This document shows, piece after piece, positions 17,211 to 25,606 of a stretch of DNA of 64,000 nucleotides; the first letter of the stretch is position 1, and each line of letters opens with the position of its first letter. Source of the DNA: Burkholderia sp. SRS-W-2-2016 (GTDB lineage Bacteria; Pseudomonadota; Gammaproteobacteria; Burkholderiales; Burkholderiaceae); assembly GCF_001931485.1 (NCBI RefSeq), contig NZ_MSDV01000019.1, positions 186,001-250,000 of the forward strand. Reading direction: 5' to 3'. Both the position numbers and the translations under genes were made by a program. The notes below the pieces were generated by a model. It had not been told where the DNA came from. It saw only the letters and a program-made list of their open reading frames with translations, and made no database searches.

Positions 17211-18620
17211 ATGCGATGCTATGACGAGATGCGTCATCACGAGGATGGCGTACGGCCGCATTACGCGCGCTTCGAGCGCTGGCTTGAGCGGCAGGGCAAC
17301 GAAGCGATCGCGCGCAAGCGTGCGGAAGCGGACCTGCTGTTCCGGCGCGTCGGCATCACCTTCGCGGTGAACGGCGACCTGTCCGGCACCGAGCGGCTGA
17401 TTCCGTTCGATCTGATTCCGCGCATCATTCCACGCAGCGAGTGGCAGACGCTCGAAGCCGGTTTGCGCCAGCGCGTGCAGGCACTCAATCTGTTTATCCA
17501 CGACGTCTATCACGAGCGCAACATCGTGCGCGCGGGCATCGTGCCGGCCGAGCAGGTCTATACCAATGCGCAGTACCGGCCGGAGATGCAGGGCGTCGAC
17601 GTGCCGCTCGGCGTGTACGCGCATATTGCGGGCGTCGACGTGGTGCGAGCCGGCGACGCCGGCGAGTTCTACGTGCTCGAAGACAATCTGCGGGTGCCGT
17701 CGGGCGTGTCGTACATGCTCGAAAACCGCAAGATGATGATGCGGCTCTTTCCTGAGCTGTTCGTGCAGAACCGCATCGCGCCGGTCGCGCATTATCCCGA
17801 TCTGCTGCTCGACACGCTGCGCTCGGTCGCGCCGGAAGGCGTCGACGATCCGGTCGTGGTGGTGCTGACGCCGGGCATGTACAACTCCGCGTATTTCGAG
17901 CACACGTTCCTCGCGCAGCAGATGGGCGTCGAGCTGGTCGAGGGCAAGGATCTGTTCGTCGACGACAACTACGTGTTCATGCGCACCACCCAGGGGCCGC
18001 GCCGCGTCGACGTGATCTACCGGCGCGTCGACGACGACTTTCTCGACCCGCTCGCATTCCGCCCGGATTCGGCGCTCGGCGTGCCGGGTCTGCTCAGCTC
18101 GTACCGCGCGGGCCGCGTCGCGCTGGCCAACGCAATGGGCACCGGCATCGCCGACGACAAATCGATCTACCCGTACGTGCCGGACATGATCCAGTTCTAT
18201 CTCGGCGAGCAGCCGATTCTGAACAACGTGCCGACTTACCAGTGCCGCAAGCCCGACGATCTCGCCTACACGCTCGCGCATCTACCCGAGCTGGTGGTCA
18301 AGGAAGTGCATGGCGCGGGCGGCTACGGGATGCTGGTCGGGCCGGCGTCGACTAAAGCCGAGGTCGAGGCGTTCCGCGAACGGCTGATCGCACGGCCGGC
18401 CGGCTATATCGCGCAGCCCACGCTCGCGCTGTCCGCGTGTCCGACCTTCGTCGAGTCGGGCATCGCGCCGCGCCATATCGATCTGCGCCCGTTCGTGCTG
18501 TCCGGCAAGACCACCACGATGGTGGCGGGCGGGCTCACGCGGGTCGCGTTGCAGGAAGGTTCGCTGGTCGTCAATTCATCGCAGGGAGGCGGGACCAAGG
18601 ATACGTGGATGGTCGACTGA
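17211..18620 (+). CDS. Circularly permuted ATP-grasp protein (DUF404/DUF407 type)
   Basis: A 469-residue type-2 circularly permuted ATP-grasp protein, a predicted peptide-bond-forming (amidoligase) enzyme. Family motifs include FDLIPRIIPRSEW, FIHDVYHERNIV, GEFYVLEDNLRVPSGVSYMLENR (core with Glu/Asp/Asn metal ligands), KEVHGAGGYGMLVGP and RHIDLRPFVLSG. It heads a row with alpha-E, transglutaminase-like and Anbu genes. This association has been noted in many bacteria and proposed to make or attach a peptide tag. The ATG at 17211 gives the usual N-terminus; an ATG at 17229 is a weaker option. The actual substrate is unknown. Confidence 0.9.
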   Translation: MRCYDEMRHHEDGVRPHYARFERWLERQGNEAIARKRAEADLLFRRVGITFAVNGDLSGTERLIPFDLIPRIIPRSEWQTLEAGLRQRVQALNLFIHDVYHERNIVRAGIVPAEQVYTNAQYRPEMQGVDVPLGVYAHIAGVDVVRAGDAGEFYVLEDNLRVPSGVSYMLENRKMMMRLFPELFVQNRIAPVAHYPDLLLDTLRSVAPEGVDDPVVVVLTPGMYNSAYFEHTFLAQQMGVELVEGKDLFVDDNYVFMRTTQGPRRVDVIYRRVDDDFLDPLAFRPDSALGVPGLLSSYRAGRVALANAMGTGIADDKSIYPYVPDMIQFYLGEQPILNNVPTYQCRKPDDLAYTLAHLPELVVKEVHGAGGYGMLVGPASTKAEVEAFRERLIARPAGYIAQPTLALSACPTFVESGIAPRHIDLRPFVLSGKTTTMVAGGLTRVALQEGSLVVNSSQGGGTKDTWMVD

Positions 18621-18710
18621 CGCGGCCGCCGCCGCGCCCGGATAACCCGCCCGGTCCTGCGCGAACCACGCAAGGACCGCGCGCCCAGCTCACCGATATG
18701 GAACGCCATC

Positions 18711-19661
18711 ATGCTTAGCCGAACCGCCGATCACCTCTTCTGGATGGCCCGCTATATGGAGCGCGCGGAGAACACCGCGCGCATGCTCGACATCAATCTG
18801 AAGGCGCAACTGCTGCCGCAGACGCCGGAGCAGGAGGCCCGCGCGCAGCGCTCGGTGCTGCGCATCTCCGAACTCGAAACCGCGTTCGCACAGCGCTACG
18901 ACGAAGCGACCCGCGAGCACGTGCTCGACTTCATGGTCGCCGACGCGAGCAATCCGTCGAGCATTCATTCGTGCCTGCAGGCTGCGCGCGAAAACGCTCG
19001 CGCGGTGCGCGGCACGCTGACCACCGAGTGGTGGGAGACCATCAACGACACGTGGCTCGAATTCAACGAGCGGCTCGCGTCGGGGCAGGATGCCGGCAAC
19101 CCGGGCGCGCTGTTCGAGTGGGTCAAGTTCCGCTCGCATCTGTCGCGCGGCGTGACGCTCGGCACCGCGTTGCAGGACGACGCGTTTTTCTTCACGCAGC
19201 TCGGCACCTATCTGGAGCGCGCCGACAACACCGCGCGGATTCTCGACGTGCGTTTCGCCAATGTCGAGCCCAATTCGCGCGACGCCGCGCGCCAGCTGGA
19301 GGACTTCTATTACTGGACCTCGATCCTGAGTTCGGTGTCGGCGCTCGAAATCTATCGCAAGGTGTATCGCGACGTCGTCACGCCCGCGCGGGTGGTCGAG
19401 CTGATGATCCTGAATCAGCAGATGCCGCGCTCGCTGCTCGCATCGCTCGACGGCGTCTGCACGAATCTGGCGATGCTGCGCACGCCCGGCTCGAACCAGT
19501 GCGAACGCTTCGCCGGCAAGCTGCGCGCCGAGCTGTTGTATGCGGATATCCGGCAGATCTTCGAAAGCGGTTTGCACGGCTATCTGACCCAGTTCCTCGC
19601 CCGCGTGTTCGAACTCGGCAATCTGGTCGCGCGGACCTATCTGATGCTGCCAGTGGCCTGA
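18711..19661 (+). CDS. Alpha-E domain protein (DUF403)
   Basis: A 316-residue, all-helical alpha-E protein. It starts MLSRTADHLFWMARYMERAENTARM, the hallmark of the family, and ends RTYLMLPVA. Glu- and Arg-rich helices recur (GTYLERADNTARILDVRF is an internal echo of the N-terminal motif). Alpha-E proteins are almost always encoded between a permuted ATP-grasp gene and a transglutaminase-like gene, as here, and are sometimes fused to the ATP-grasp protein. The biochemical role is not established. Confidence 0.92.
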   Translation: MLSRTADHLFWMARYMERAENTARMLDINLKAQLLPQTPEQEARAQRSVLRISELETAFAQRYDEATREHVLDFMVADASNPSSIHSCLQAARENARAVRGTLTTEWWETINDTWLEFNERLASGQDAGNPGALFEWVKFRSHLSRGVTLGTALQDDAFFFTQLGTYLERADNTARILDVRFANVEPNSRDAARQLEDFYYWTSILSSVSALEIYRKVYRDVVTPARVVELMILNQQMPRSLLASLDGVCTNLAMLRTPGSNQCERFAGKLRAELLYADIRQIFESGLHGYLTQFLARVFELGNLVARTYLMLPVA

Positions 19662-19673
19662 CGGAGTTTTACG

Positions 19674-20474
19674 ATGAATCTGACGATCCGCCACGACACC
19701 TCGTATCGCTATGAAGCGACGGTTCACTATTCGATCCAACAGTTGCGCCTGACACCGGCGAGCGGCGCCGCGCAGACCGTGCGGCGCTGGAGCATCGACG
19801 CGCCGGGCAAGCTCGACGCGACGCTCGACGCGTACGGCAACGTGCTGCATACGCTGGTCATCAACAAGCCGCACAGCGAGATTCATCTGCACGTGACCGG
19901 CGAGGTGGTCACGCTGCCGCTCGTCGACGGCTGGCTGCGCGAGCCGCCCGGGCCGATCCCGCTCGAACATTTCACCTGCGCGACCCGGCTGACCGACGCC
20001 GATCCGGCGATCCGCGAACTGGCCGCGACGGTGCCGGACCTCACGAGCCAGGCGAGCCTGCTCGCGCTGGCCGAGCAGATCGTCCAGCGGGTGCAGTACC
20101 GTCCGGGCGTCACCGCGGTGACCAGCACCGCCGCCGAAGCGCTCGCGCTCGGCAACGGCGTGTGCCAGGACCACGCGCATCTGATGCTCGCGTGCTGCCG
20201 CGCGCGCGGCGTGCCGGCGCGCTACGTGAGCGGCTATATCGAACCGGGCGACGTTCCGCACGGCGCGAGCCATGCGTGGGTCGACGTGTGGCTCGCCGGC
20301 AAGGGCTGGATTTCGGTCGACGTCACGCATGCGGCGTTCGCCAGCGAGATCTACTGCCGGCTCGCGGTCGCGCGCGATTACGAAGCCGCGGCGCCGGTAC
20401 GCGGGCGACGCATCGGCGGGCTCGAAGAGGAGCTCGATGTGGCGGTCACGGTGAGCGGGGAGCAGGCGCAGTAA
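19674..20474 (+). CDS. Transglutaminase-like cysteine peptidase/ligase
   Basis: A 266-residue protein with an N-terminal beta domain (MNLTIRHDTSYRYEATVHYS) and a transglutaminase-like core. The catalytic triad is visible: Cys164 in GNGVCQDHAHLML, His200 in ASHAWVDVW and Asp216 in WISVDVTH. It starts 12 bp after alpha-E and is very likely co-transcribed. In this context it may cleave or ligate the peptide made by the ATP-grasp protein. A 259-bp gap follows before the Anbu gene. Confidence 0.93.
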   Translation: MNLTIRHDTSYRYEATVHYSIQQLRLTPASGAAQTVRRWSIDAPGKLDATLDAYGNVLHTLVINKPHSEIHLHVTGEVVTLPLVDGWLREPPGPIPLEHFTCATRLTDADPAIRELAATVPDLTSQASLLALAEQIVQRVQYRPGVTAVTSTAAEALALGNGVCQDHAHLMLACCRARGVPARYVSGYIEPGDVPHGASHAWVDVWLAGKGWISVDVTHAAFASEIYCRLAVARDYEAAAPVRGRRIGGLEEELDVAVTVSGEQAQ

Positions 20475-20733
20475 CGCGTGCGGACGCGTCGCCGTGGGCG
20501 GCGACGCATGGCGCGAATTTACTGTAGGGATGCAGAAGAAAACCGGCGGGTTGCGCGGCGCGGCCATCCGGTCCCGCCGCGCACCGCGCAACACGCGCGG
20601 CTATTTAACATTCCTGGCAATCGTCCCGCGCCGATCTGCCGAGAACTCGTAAATAAGGCCGTAAACACGGATAAAAGGCGCTCGGACGCCGCATTACAAT
20701 AACCCCGTCTCTTTGCTTCCCTGCGGATTCCTC

Positions 20734-21606
20734 ATGACTTACTGCGTAGCGATGGCCGTCGACGACGGCCTCGTGTTCCTGTCCGACACGCGCACCAATG
20801 CGGGCGTCGATCACATCAGCACCGCGCGCAAGATGTCGGTGTTCGAGCAGCCGGGCGAGCGCCTGCTGGTGCTGCTCGGCGCCGGCAATCTGTCGCTGAC
20901 CCAGGCGGTGCTGCACGAGTTGTCCGAGCCCGCCGAGCCGGGCCAGCCGACGCTGTGGAGCGTACCGACGATGGCCGACGCCGCGCGCGTGGTCGGCAAC
21001 GCGGTGCGCCGCGTGCATCAGCGCGAGGCCGACCCGTTGCAGCAGTTCGGCGTCGACTTCAATTGCAGCTTCATTCTCGGCGGCCAGATCGCGGGCAACC
21101 GGATGCGGTTGTTCATGATCTACGCGGCCGGCAATTTCATCGAGGCGTCGGCGGTGAATCCGTATTTCCAGATCGGCGAGGCGAAGTACGGCAAGCCGAT
21201 CATCGACCGCGTGCTGACGCCGTCCACGCCGCTCGACGAGGCCGCCAAGTCCGCGCTGATCTCGATGGACTCGACGCTGCGCTCGAACCTGTCGGTGGGG
21301 CTGCCGCTCGATCTGCTGGTGTACGAGAAGGATGCGCTGCGCGTCACGCGCTTCGTGTCGATCGATCGCGACAACGCGTACTTCGACATGATTCACCGCA
21401 CGTGGGGCGAGCGGCTGCGCCAGGTGTTCGCCGAGATTCCGGATCCGGACTGGCAGGAGTCGCTGGGCGCGGCGCCGCTGCACCCGGAGCGCGCGCTGGT
21501 GCTGTATCACGCGCCGGTCGGCGCGGACGGGCTCGAACACGAACGCGATCTGGCGCCCGCGCAGACCCTCGCGCAGGCCGACAAAGGCAAGGCGCAGCGC
21601 CGCTAG
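20734..21606 (+). CDS. Anbu, proteasome-type (Ntn-hydrolase) peptidase
   Basis: A 290-residue homologue of the 20S-proteasome beta subunit and HslV. It begins MTYCVAMAVDDGLVFLSDTRTNAGVD. Removal of Met1 exposes the catalytic Thr, with Asp (SDTRT) and Lys (ARKM) at the expected spacing. Length and ending fit Anbu rather than HslV (about 175). I chose the ATG at 20734 over an upstream frame start because the family requires Thr at position 2. Anbu genes typically accompany the permuted ATP-grasp, alpha-E and transglutaminase genes found just upstream. The assembly and its natural substrate remain uncertain. Confidence 0.9.
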   Translation: MTYCVAMAVDDGLVFLSDTRTNAGVDHISTARKMSVFEQPGERLLVLLGAGNLSLTQAVLHELSEPAEPGQPTLWSVPTMADAARVVGNAVRRVHQREADPLQQFGVDFNCSFILGGQIAGNRMRLFMIYAAGNFIEASAVNPYFQIGEAKYGKPIIDRVLTPSTPLDEAAKSALISMDSTLRSNLSVGLPLDLLVYEKDALRVTRFVSIDRDNAYFDMIHRTWGERLRQVFAEIPDPDWQESLGAAPLHPERALVLYHAPVGADGLEHERDLAPAQTLAQADKGKAQRR

Positions 21607-21633
21607 GCCGGAACCCCCAAAAACCTCTGGACG

Positions 21634-21671
21634 AAAAAAAACCAGCCACCGGCAATGCCCGTGGCTGGTTT
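21634..21671 (-). terminator. Intrinsic terminator of porin 2
   Basis: On the minus strand, an 11-bp stem (AAACCAGCCAC/GTGGCTGGTTT) with an 11-nt loop followed by eight T residues, 50 bp past the porin stop. The opposite orientation lacks a T-run beyond three bases, so it serves mainly the minus strand. Confidence 0.88.
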
Positions 21672-21720
21672 CTGGCTACGCGGCTCGTCAGCCGCGCAGC
21701 AGATTCCGCTGAAAGTCCGC

Positions 21721-22905
21721 TTAGAACTTGTGACGGATACCGACGCTGACCATGACCTGGTTGTCGGTGCTCGACTGGTTGCCGTACGAACCGATCGAAG
21801 CCGTTGCCGACTCGAGGCCGCCGGTCGTCGGGTTGCGCTGTTCGCCGCTCGCATGCTGCCATGCGCCGACTGCGTACAGGTCGGTGCGCTTGGACAGCGA
21901 GTAGTCCGCGCCCAGCGAAACCTGGTTGTACGTTGCCGTTGCGTCGCCCGTGCCGCGCGTGTATGCGTAGCCGAGGCCCAGCAGCGCTGCCGGCGTGAGC
22001 TGGTAGCCGAGGTAAGCGCGGCCGACGTTGAACTTCTGCGTCGTTGCGAAGCCCGAGCTTGCGTCCGGCTTGTACTGTGCGTTGCTGTACGACAGGTTGC
22101 CCGTGAACGGACCCGTCACGTACTGGATCGCTGCCGAAGCGATGCCGATCGACTTCGATGCGGCGTAAGCCGAGTTGATGCCCGCTGCAGCCGGGAAGTT
22201 CGAATCGAACGTACCGCCCGCGGTGCCTGCCCAGCCGCCAGCAGCAGCACGGGTAACCGGCGAGTGCGCGTTGTCGGCGTGCAGGTAGCCGCCGGCGATG
22301 CTGAGCGGACCGGTCGCGAAGGTTGCCGCGCCCGACCACGTCTGACCCGAACCGGTCGAGCCCGCGACGCCGCCCAGTGCATACAGGCCTTCGACCTGGA
22401 AGCCCGAGAACACCGGCGAAACGTACTTGATCGCGTTGTTGACGCGGAAGCTGTTGTCGTTGTTGTCGACGTCACCCGGCGTAGCGAACGTGCTGCCGAA
22501 GTAGTTGTCGCCCGTCAGCGGCTGGATCATGTCGACCAGCGGGTCGTACTGACGGCCAGCCGTGAACGTACCGAACGCGTCGCTCGACAGACCGACGTAT
22601 GCCTGACGACCGAACATCAGACCGCCCTGGCCGAGACGGCCGGTGTTGATGTCGAAGCCGTTTTCCAACTGGAAGATTGCCTTCAGACCGCCGCCCAGGT
22701 CTTCCGTGCCTTTCAGGCCGAAACGATTACCCTGGAGGTTGCCGCCGAACAGTTGCACGAGGCTACCGCCGTTCGGGGTAGCGTTGTTCACGTACTGGAT
22801 CGATTCATCGATCAAGCCATAGAGGGTCACGCTGCTTTGCGCGTGTGCCATGCCGGTGACGCCGAGCAGCGCCAGCGAGAGGGTAGACAGTGCGATTCGT
22901 TTCAT
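21721..22905 (-). CDS. Gram-negative porin, Burkholderia OmpC type
   Basis: A ~394-residue trimeric-type porin. The signal peptide (KRIALSTLSLALLGVTGMAHA) is followed by QSSVTLYGLIDESIQYVNN; the end is GIRHKF with C-terminal Phe. Internal family stretches include RFGLKGTEDLGGGLKAIFQLENGF and GRQAYVGLSSDAFGTFTAGRQ. Two ATGs are adjacent at 22908 and 22905; I chose the second because GGAG lies five bases before it. Third-position usage is more biased than in neighbours (many GGC, AAC, GTC codons), suggesting high expression. It is transcribed away from an AT-rich 470-bp upstream region. Confidence 0.95.
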   Translation of the reverse strand: MKRIALSTLSLALLGVTGMAHAQSSVTLYGLIDESIQYVNNATPNGGSLVQLFGGNLQGNRFGLKGTEDLGGGLKAIFQLENGFDINTGRLGQGGLMFGRQAYVGLSSDAFGTFTAGRQYDPLVDMIQPLTGDNYFGSTFATPGDVDNNDNSFRVNNAIKYVSPVFSGFQVEGLYALGGVAGSTGSGQTWSGAATFATGPLSIAGGYLHADNAHSPVTRAAAGGWAGTAGGTFDSNFPAAAGINSAYAASKSIGIASAAIQYVTGPFTGNLSYSNAQYKPDASSGFATTQKFNVGRAYLGYQLTPAALLGLGYAYTRGTGDATATYNQVSLGADYSLSKRTDLYAVGAWQHASGEQRNPTTGGLESATASIGSYGNQSSTDNQVMVSVGIRHKF

Positions 22906-23121
22906 CATTTCTCCACGCGATTAGTGTTCGTTGTTGCGGAAAGCAGAATAGCTCACTGCTTCAAACGGGCAGTAGAGGAAAAAAAAGACTGTCTCTAAAA
23001 ACCGACATCTCACGCAACGCCTTGTATTTAAAGCTCATCAAGGATTATTTCTATTTGCGCAACATTTGTTGATATAACCCGCATTATTGTTGTTTTGTTG
23101 ATAGTGACTGGATGAATGACC

Positions 23122-23180
23122 CCGCTCGCGGCACTAAATTGAAGGGCGAATGTAATTTAGTCGTCTAGTCACGCGAGCGG
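23122..23180. repeat. Nested inverted repeats in AT-rich gap
   Basis: Outer arms CCGCTCGCG (23122-23130) and CGCGAGCGG (23172-23180) enclose inner arms ACTAAATT (23133-23140) and AATTTAGT (23154-23161) around a 13-nt loop. It lies in the 472-bp gene-free gap 22906-23377, between the porin start and the end of the YihY gene. It may fold as an RNA, mark a transcription end, or bind a protein. There is no T-run beside it. Confidence 0.5.
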
Positions 23181-23377
23181 TGAGGTAGCGAACGCGTAAA
23201 CGGATCTGGCGGGCGGATGACTAGCCAGGCTGGACAGACGCGGCCCGTTATGCGTGGGCGCAACCAGTGCCCAGCGGGCGGTGCAACCGTCGCGGGGGAT
23301 CAAGGATGGATTGGGGCGAGGCGGGCGACCGGGTTACCCGTGTCGCCATCCCCGGCCCGAGGGAACGCGCTGACGGT

Positions 23378-24718
23378 TCAGCGCCTGCTTGCGGTGCGTC
23401 GCGCGACCGCCGCGGCGGCGGTCAGGCCTGCGGCCGCCGCGAGCGCAACCGAAGTCCACGGGTTGCGCCGCACGTAGCGGTCGGCGGCTCGCGCCTGGCG
23501 GCGCGCTTCGATGAGCGCGGTGGCGGCAAGCCGGGTCGCCTGCGCTTCGGCGTCGATCATCTTGCGGGCGAACTCAACAGCGCTCGCGTGAGTGGAAGCG
23601 CGGCTGCGCGCGCGAGCCCGCGAGGCCGCGGCGGCTAGCTCTGCGGATGAGGCGCCGGCAGCGCCGGCCGCCGCGGCCGTTGCCGCGTCAGCCGTCGACC
23701 CAGCCGCGCGCTGCGCACCCGCCCGGCCGGCCAGCGCCTCCGCGCGCGCGCCCGCAGCCGAACCGACCGTCGATGCCGCCAGCACCGACGCGAGCTTCGC
23801 GCGGCTGCCCGGCGGCGAACTGGTTTGCATCCCCCAGCCGCCGCGCGGATCGTGCAGGCGTCCGCGCGCCGCCGCGAATTCCGCGCCGAGCAGCAGCACC
23901 AGCGCCGAGAAGTACAGCCACATCAGCAGCACCGCGAGCGAGCCGGCCGCGCCGAACGAGCTGGCCATCCCGGCATGCGCGAGATACAGCGCGAACAGTT
24001 TCTTGCCGGCGGTAAACAGCACCGCCGCGACGATCCCGCCCACCAGCGCGTCGCGCCATTGCACGCGCGCATCGGGCAGGAATTTCAGCAGGCCGGCGAA
24101 CGCGAACATCAGCACCAGCAGCCCGACGCCCAACTGCAGCAGATTGCCGATGATCACGTACGGCGAGTCGCCCCATAGCCAGTTGCCGATCGCGACGATC
24201 ACCGTATCGAGCACCAGCGACACGATCAGCAAAAACGCCACGCCGAGCACCAGTCCGAACGAGATCAGCCGCACCCGCACCAGCGCGAGCACGCTGGAGG
24301 TGCGCGGTCCTTCGTACGGCCACACGATATTGAGCGCGCTATTGAGCGACGAGAACGTCGCCGATGCGCCGAGCGCCAGCAGCGCGAACGAGATCACCGC
24401 CGCGATGCCGCCCTTGGCGCCCGCGTGATGCGCGTTTTCGACGATGGTCTGCACGCCGGCCGCGGCCTGGTCGCCGATCAGGCCGTTGATATGGCCGTAC
24501 AGTTCGCCGCGCGCGGCGGCCGGGCCGAAGAACCAGCCGGCCACCGCGATCACCATCACGAGTGTCGGCGCGAGCGAGAACGCCGCATAGAACGCGATGC
24601 TCGCGGCCAGCGCCGGACAGCGGTTGTCGGCAAATTGCCGGAATGCGCCGATCGCCCAGTTGGCCTGCTGGCGAGCCACCTGCTGCAGGTTCTCGCGGGA
24701 AAGGGAGTCGATGTCCAT
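23378..24718 (-). CDS. YihY/BrkB inner-membrane protein fused to a DUF883-like tail
   Basis: A 446-residue protein. Residues ~30-300 form the YihY/virulence-factor BrkB domain with six helices (CPALAASIAFYAAFSLAP; GASATFSSLNSALNIVW; LLMWLYFSALVLLLGAEFAA). After an Ala-rich linker, residues ~385-446 resemble the ElaB/YqjD/DUF883 family: an amphipathic Ala/Arg helix, then YVRRNPWTSVALAAAAGL and a basic end. E. coli YihY is about 290 residues, so the tail is an added module. DUF883 proteins anchor ribosomes or bind membranes. The ATG at 24718 was chosen as the first with a normal YihY N-terminus. Confidence 0.85.
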   Translation of the reverse strand: MDIDSLSRENLQQVARQQANWAIGAFRQFADNRCPALAASIAFYAAFSLAPTLVMVIAVAGWFFGPAAARGELYGHINGLIGDQAAAGVQTIVENAHHAGAKGGIAAVISFALLALGASATFSSLNSALNIVWPYEGPRTSSVLALVRVRLISFGLVLGVAFLLIVSLVLDTVIVAIGNWLWGDSPYVIIGNLLQLGVGLLVLMFAFAGLLKFLPDARVQWRDALVGGIVAAVLFTAGKKLFALYLAHAGMASSFGAAGSLAVLLMWLYFSALVLLLGAEFAAARGRLHDPRGGWGMQTSSPPGSRAKLASVLAASTVGSAAGARAEALAGRAGAQRAAGSTADAATAAAAGAAGASSAELAAAASRARARSRASTHASAVEFARKMIDAEAQATRLAATALIEARRQARAADRYVRRNPWTSVALAAAAGLTAAAAVARRTASRR

Positions 24719-24933
24719 GAGCGTATCTCTACGATGTCGGTGCCGTTGCCTCGTGGGCGTTCGAGTTGGCGTTATTGCTTCCGTGGCTTTCGCAAAGCTT
24801 GTGCCCGTCACTATACAAGTTAACCAGCGTGCGCCGTCCGCTTGCACACAGGCCCGCGGCGGCGCGGGACGGCGCTGCCGGCGGGGCACGCGGGCCGCTA
24901 GAATGCAGCGGTTCCTCTCTCATTAATATCGCC

Positions 24934-25473
24934 ATGCATTCGCACGAACTGATCCAGCAACTGGACGTCATCGCGCCCGAGCAGTGGGGCGCGCATTTGC
25001 CCGCGCACGTCGTCGAACAATTGCCCGCGCAGGGCGTCACGGTGTTCAGCGTCAGCGACGACGCGTCCGATACCGCCGCCTTCAGCGAGCGCTACGGCTT
25101 CGGTCTCGAAGACTGCGCGAACACCATCGTGATCCGCTACAAGAAGGACGGCGGCGAGCACTACGCGGCGCTGGTGTCGCTCGGCTCGCGGCGGCTCGAC
25201 ATCAACGGCGCGGTGAAGGCCGCGCTCGGCGCGCAGCGGCTGTCGTTCGCGAAGCGCGAGGCGGCGGTCGAGCATAGCGCGATGGAGTTCGGCGGCATCA
25301 CCGCGTTCGGCTTGCCGGCCGACTGGCGCGTTCTGGTCGACGCCGCGGTGATGGAGCGGCAACAGGTCGTGATGGGCGCCGGCGTGCGCGCGGCCAAGCT
25401 GCTGCTGGCGCCCGAGCTGCTGCGGCAATGGCCGCGCTGCGAGGTCGCCGCGCTGACGCTGCCGCCGGAGTGA
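24934..25473 (+). CDS. YbaK/ProX-type aminoacyl-tRNA deacylase domain protein
   Basis: A 179-residue protein resembling the YbaK/EbsC editing domain that hydrolyses mischarged tRNAs (for example Cys-tRNAPro). The family pattern is visible: VTVFSVSDDASDTAAFSERYG, DCANTIVIRYKK, LDINGAVKAALGAQRLSFAKREAAVEHSAMEFGGITAFGLP. The ATG at 24934 follows a CTCTCATTAAT leader with no clear ribosome site; the frame is open further upstream but that part reads like non-coding sequence. The stop codon lies in a 17-nt tandem duplication. The tRNA specificity is not predictable here. Confidence 0.8.
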   Translation: MHSHELIQQLDVIAPEQWGAHLPAHVVEQLPAQGVTVFSVSDDASDTAAFSERYGFGLEDCANTIVIRYKKDGGEHYAALVSLGSRRLDINGAVKAALGAQRLSFAKREAAVEHSAMEFGGITAFGLPADWRVLVDAAVMERQQVVMGAGVRAAKLLLAPELLRQWPRCEVAALTLPPE

Positions 25474-25487
25474 CGCTGCCGCCGGAG
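25454..25487 (+). repeat. 17-nt tandem duplication across a stop codon
   Basis: TGACGCTGCCGCCGGAG occurs twice in tandem. The second copy starts with the TGA stop of the YbaK-like gene, and another in-phase-length copy of the stop follows. It looks like a recent slippage event that did not change the protein. Confidence 0.75.
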
Positions 25488-25606
25488 TGACGCGCCGGCC
25501 CTGAAGTTTTCCGTCGCCCAGCCGTTAATCCCTGCAACGACACAAAACGTTTGCGGCCTCCGCTCGCGCGGAGCGCCGTCGAACCATTCTGAGAGGGATA
25601 CGGAAG

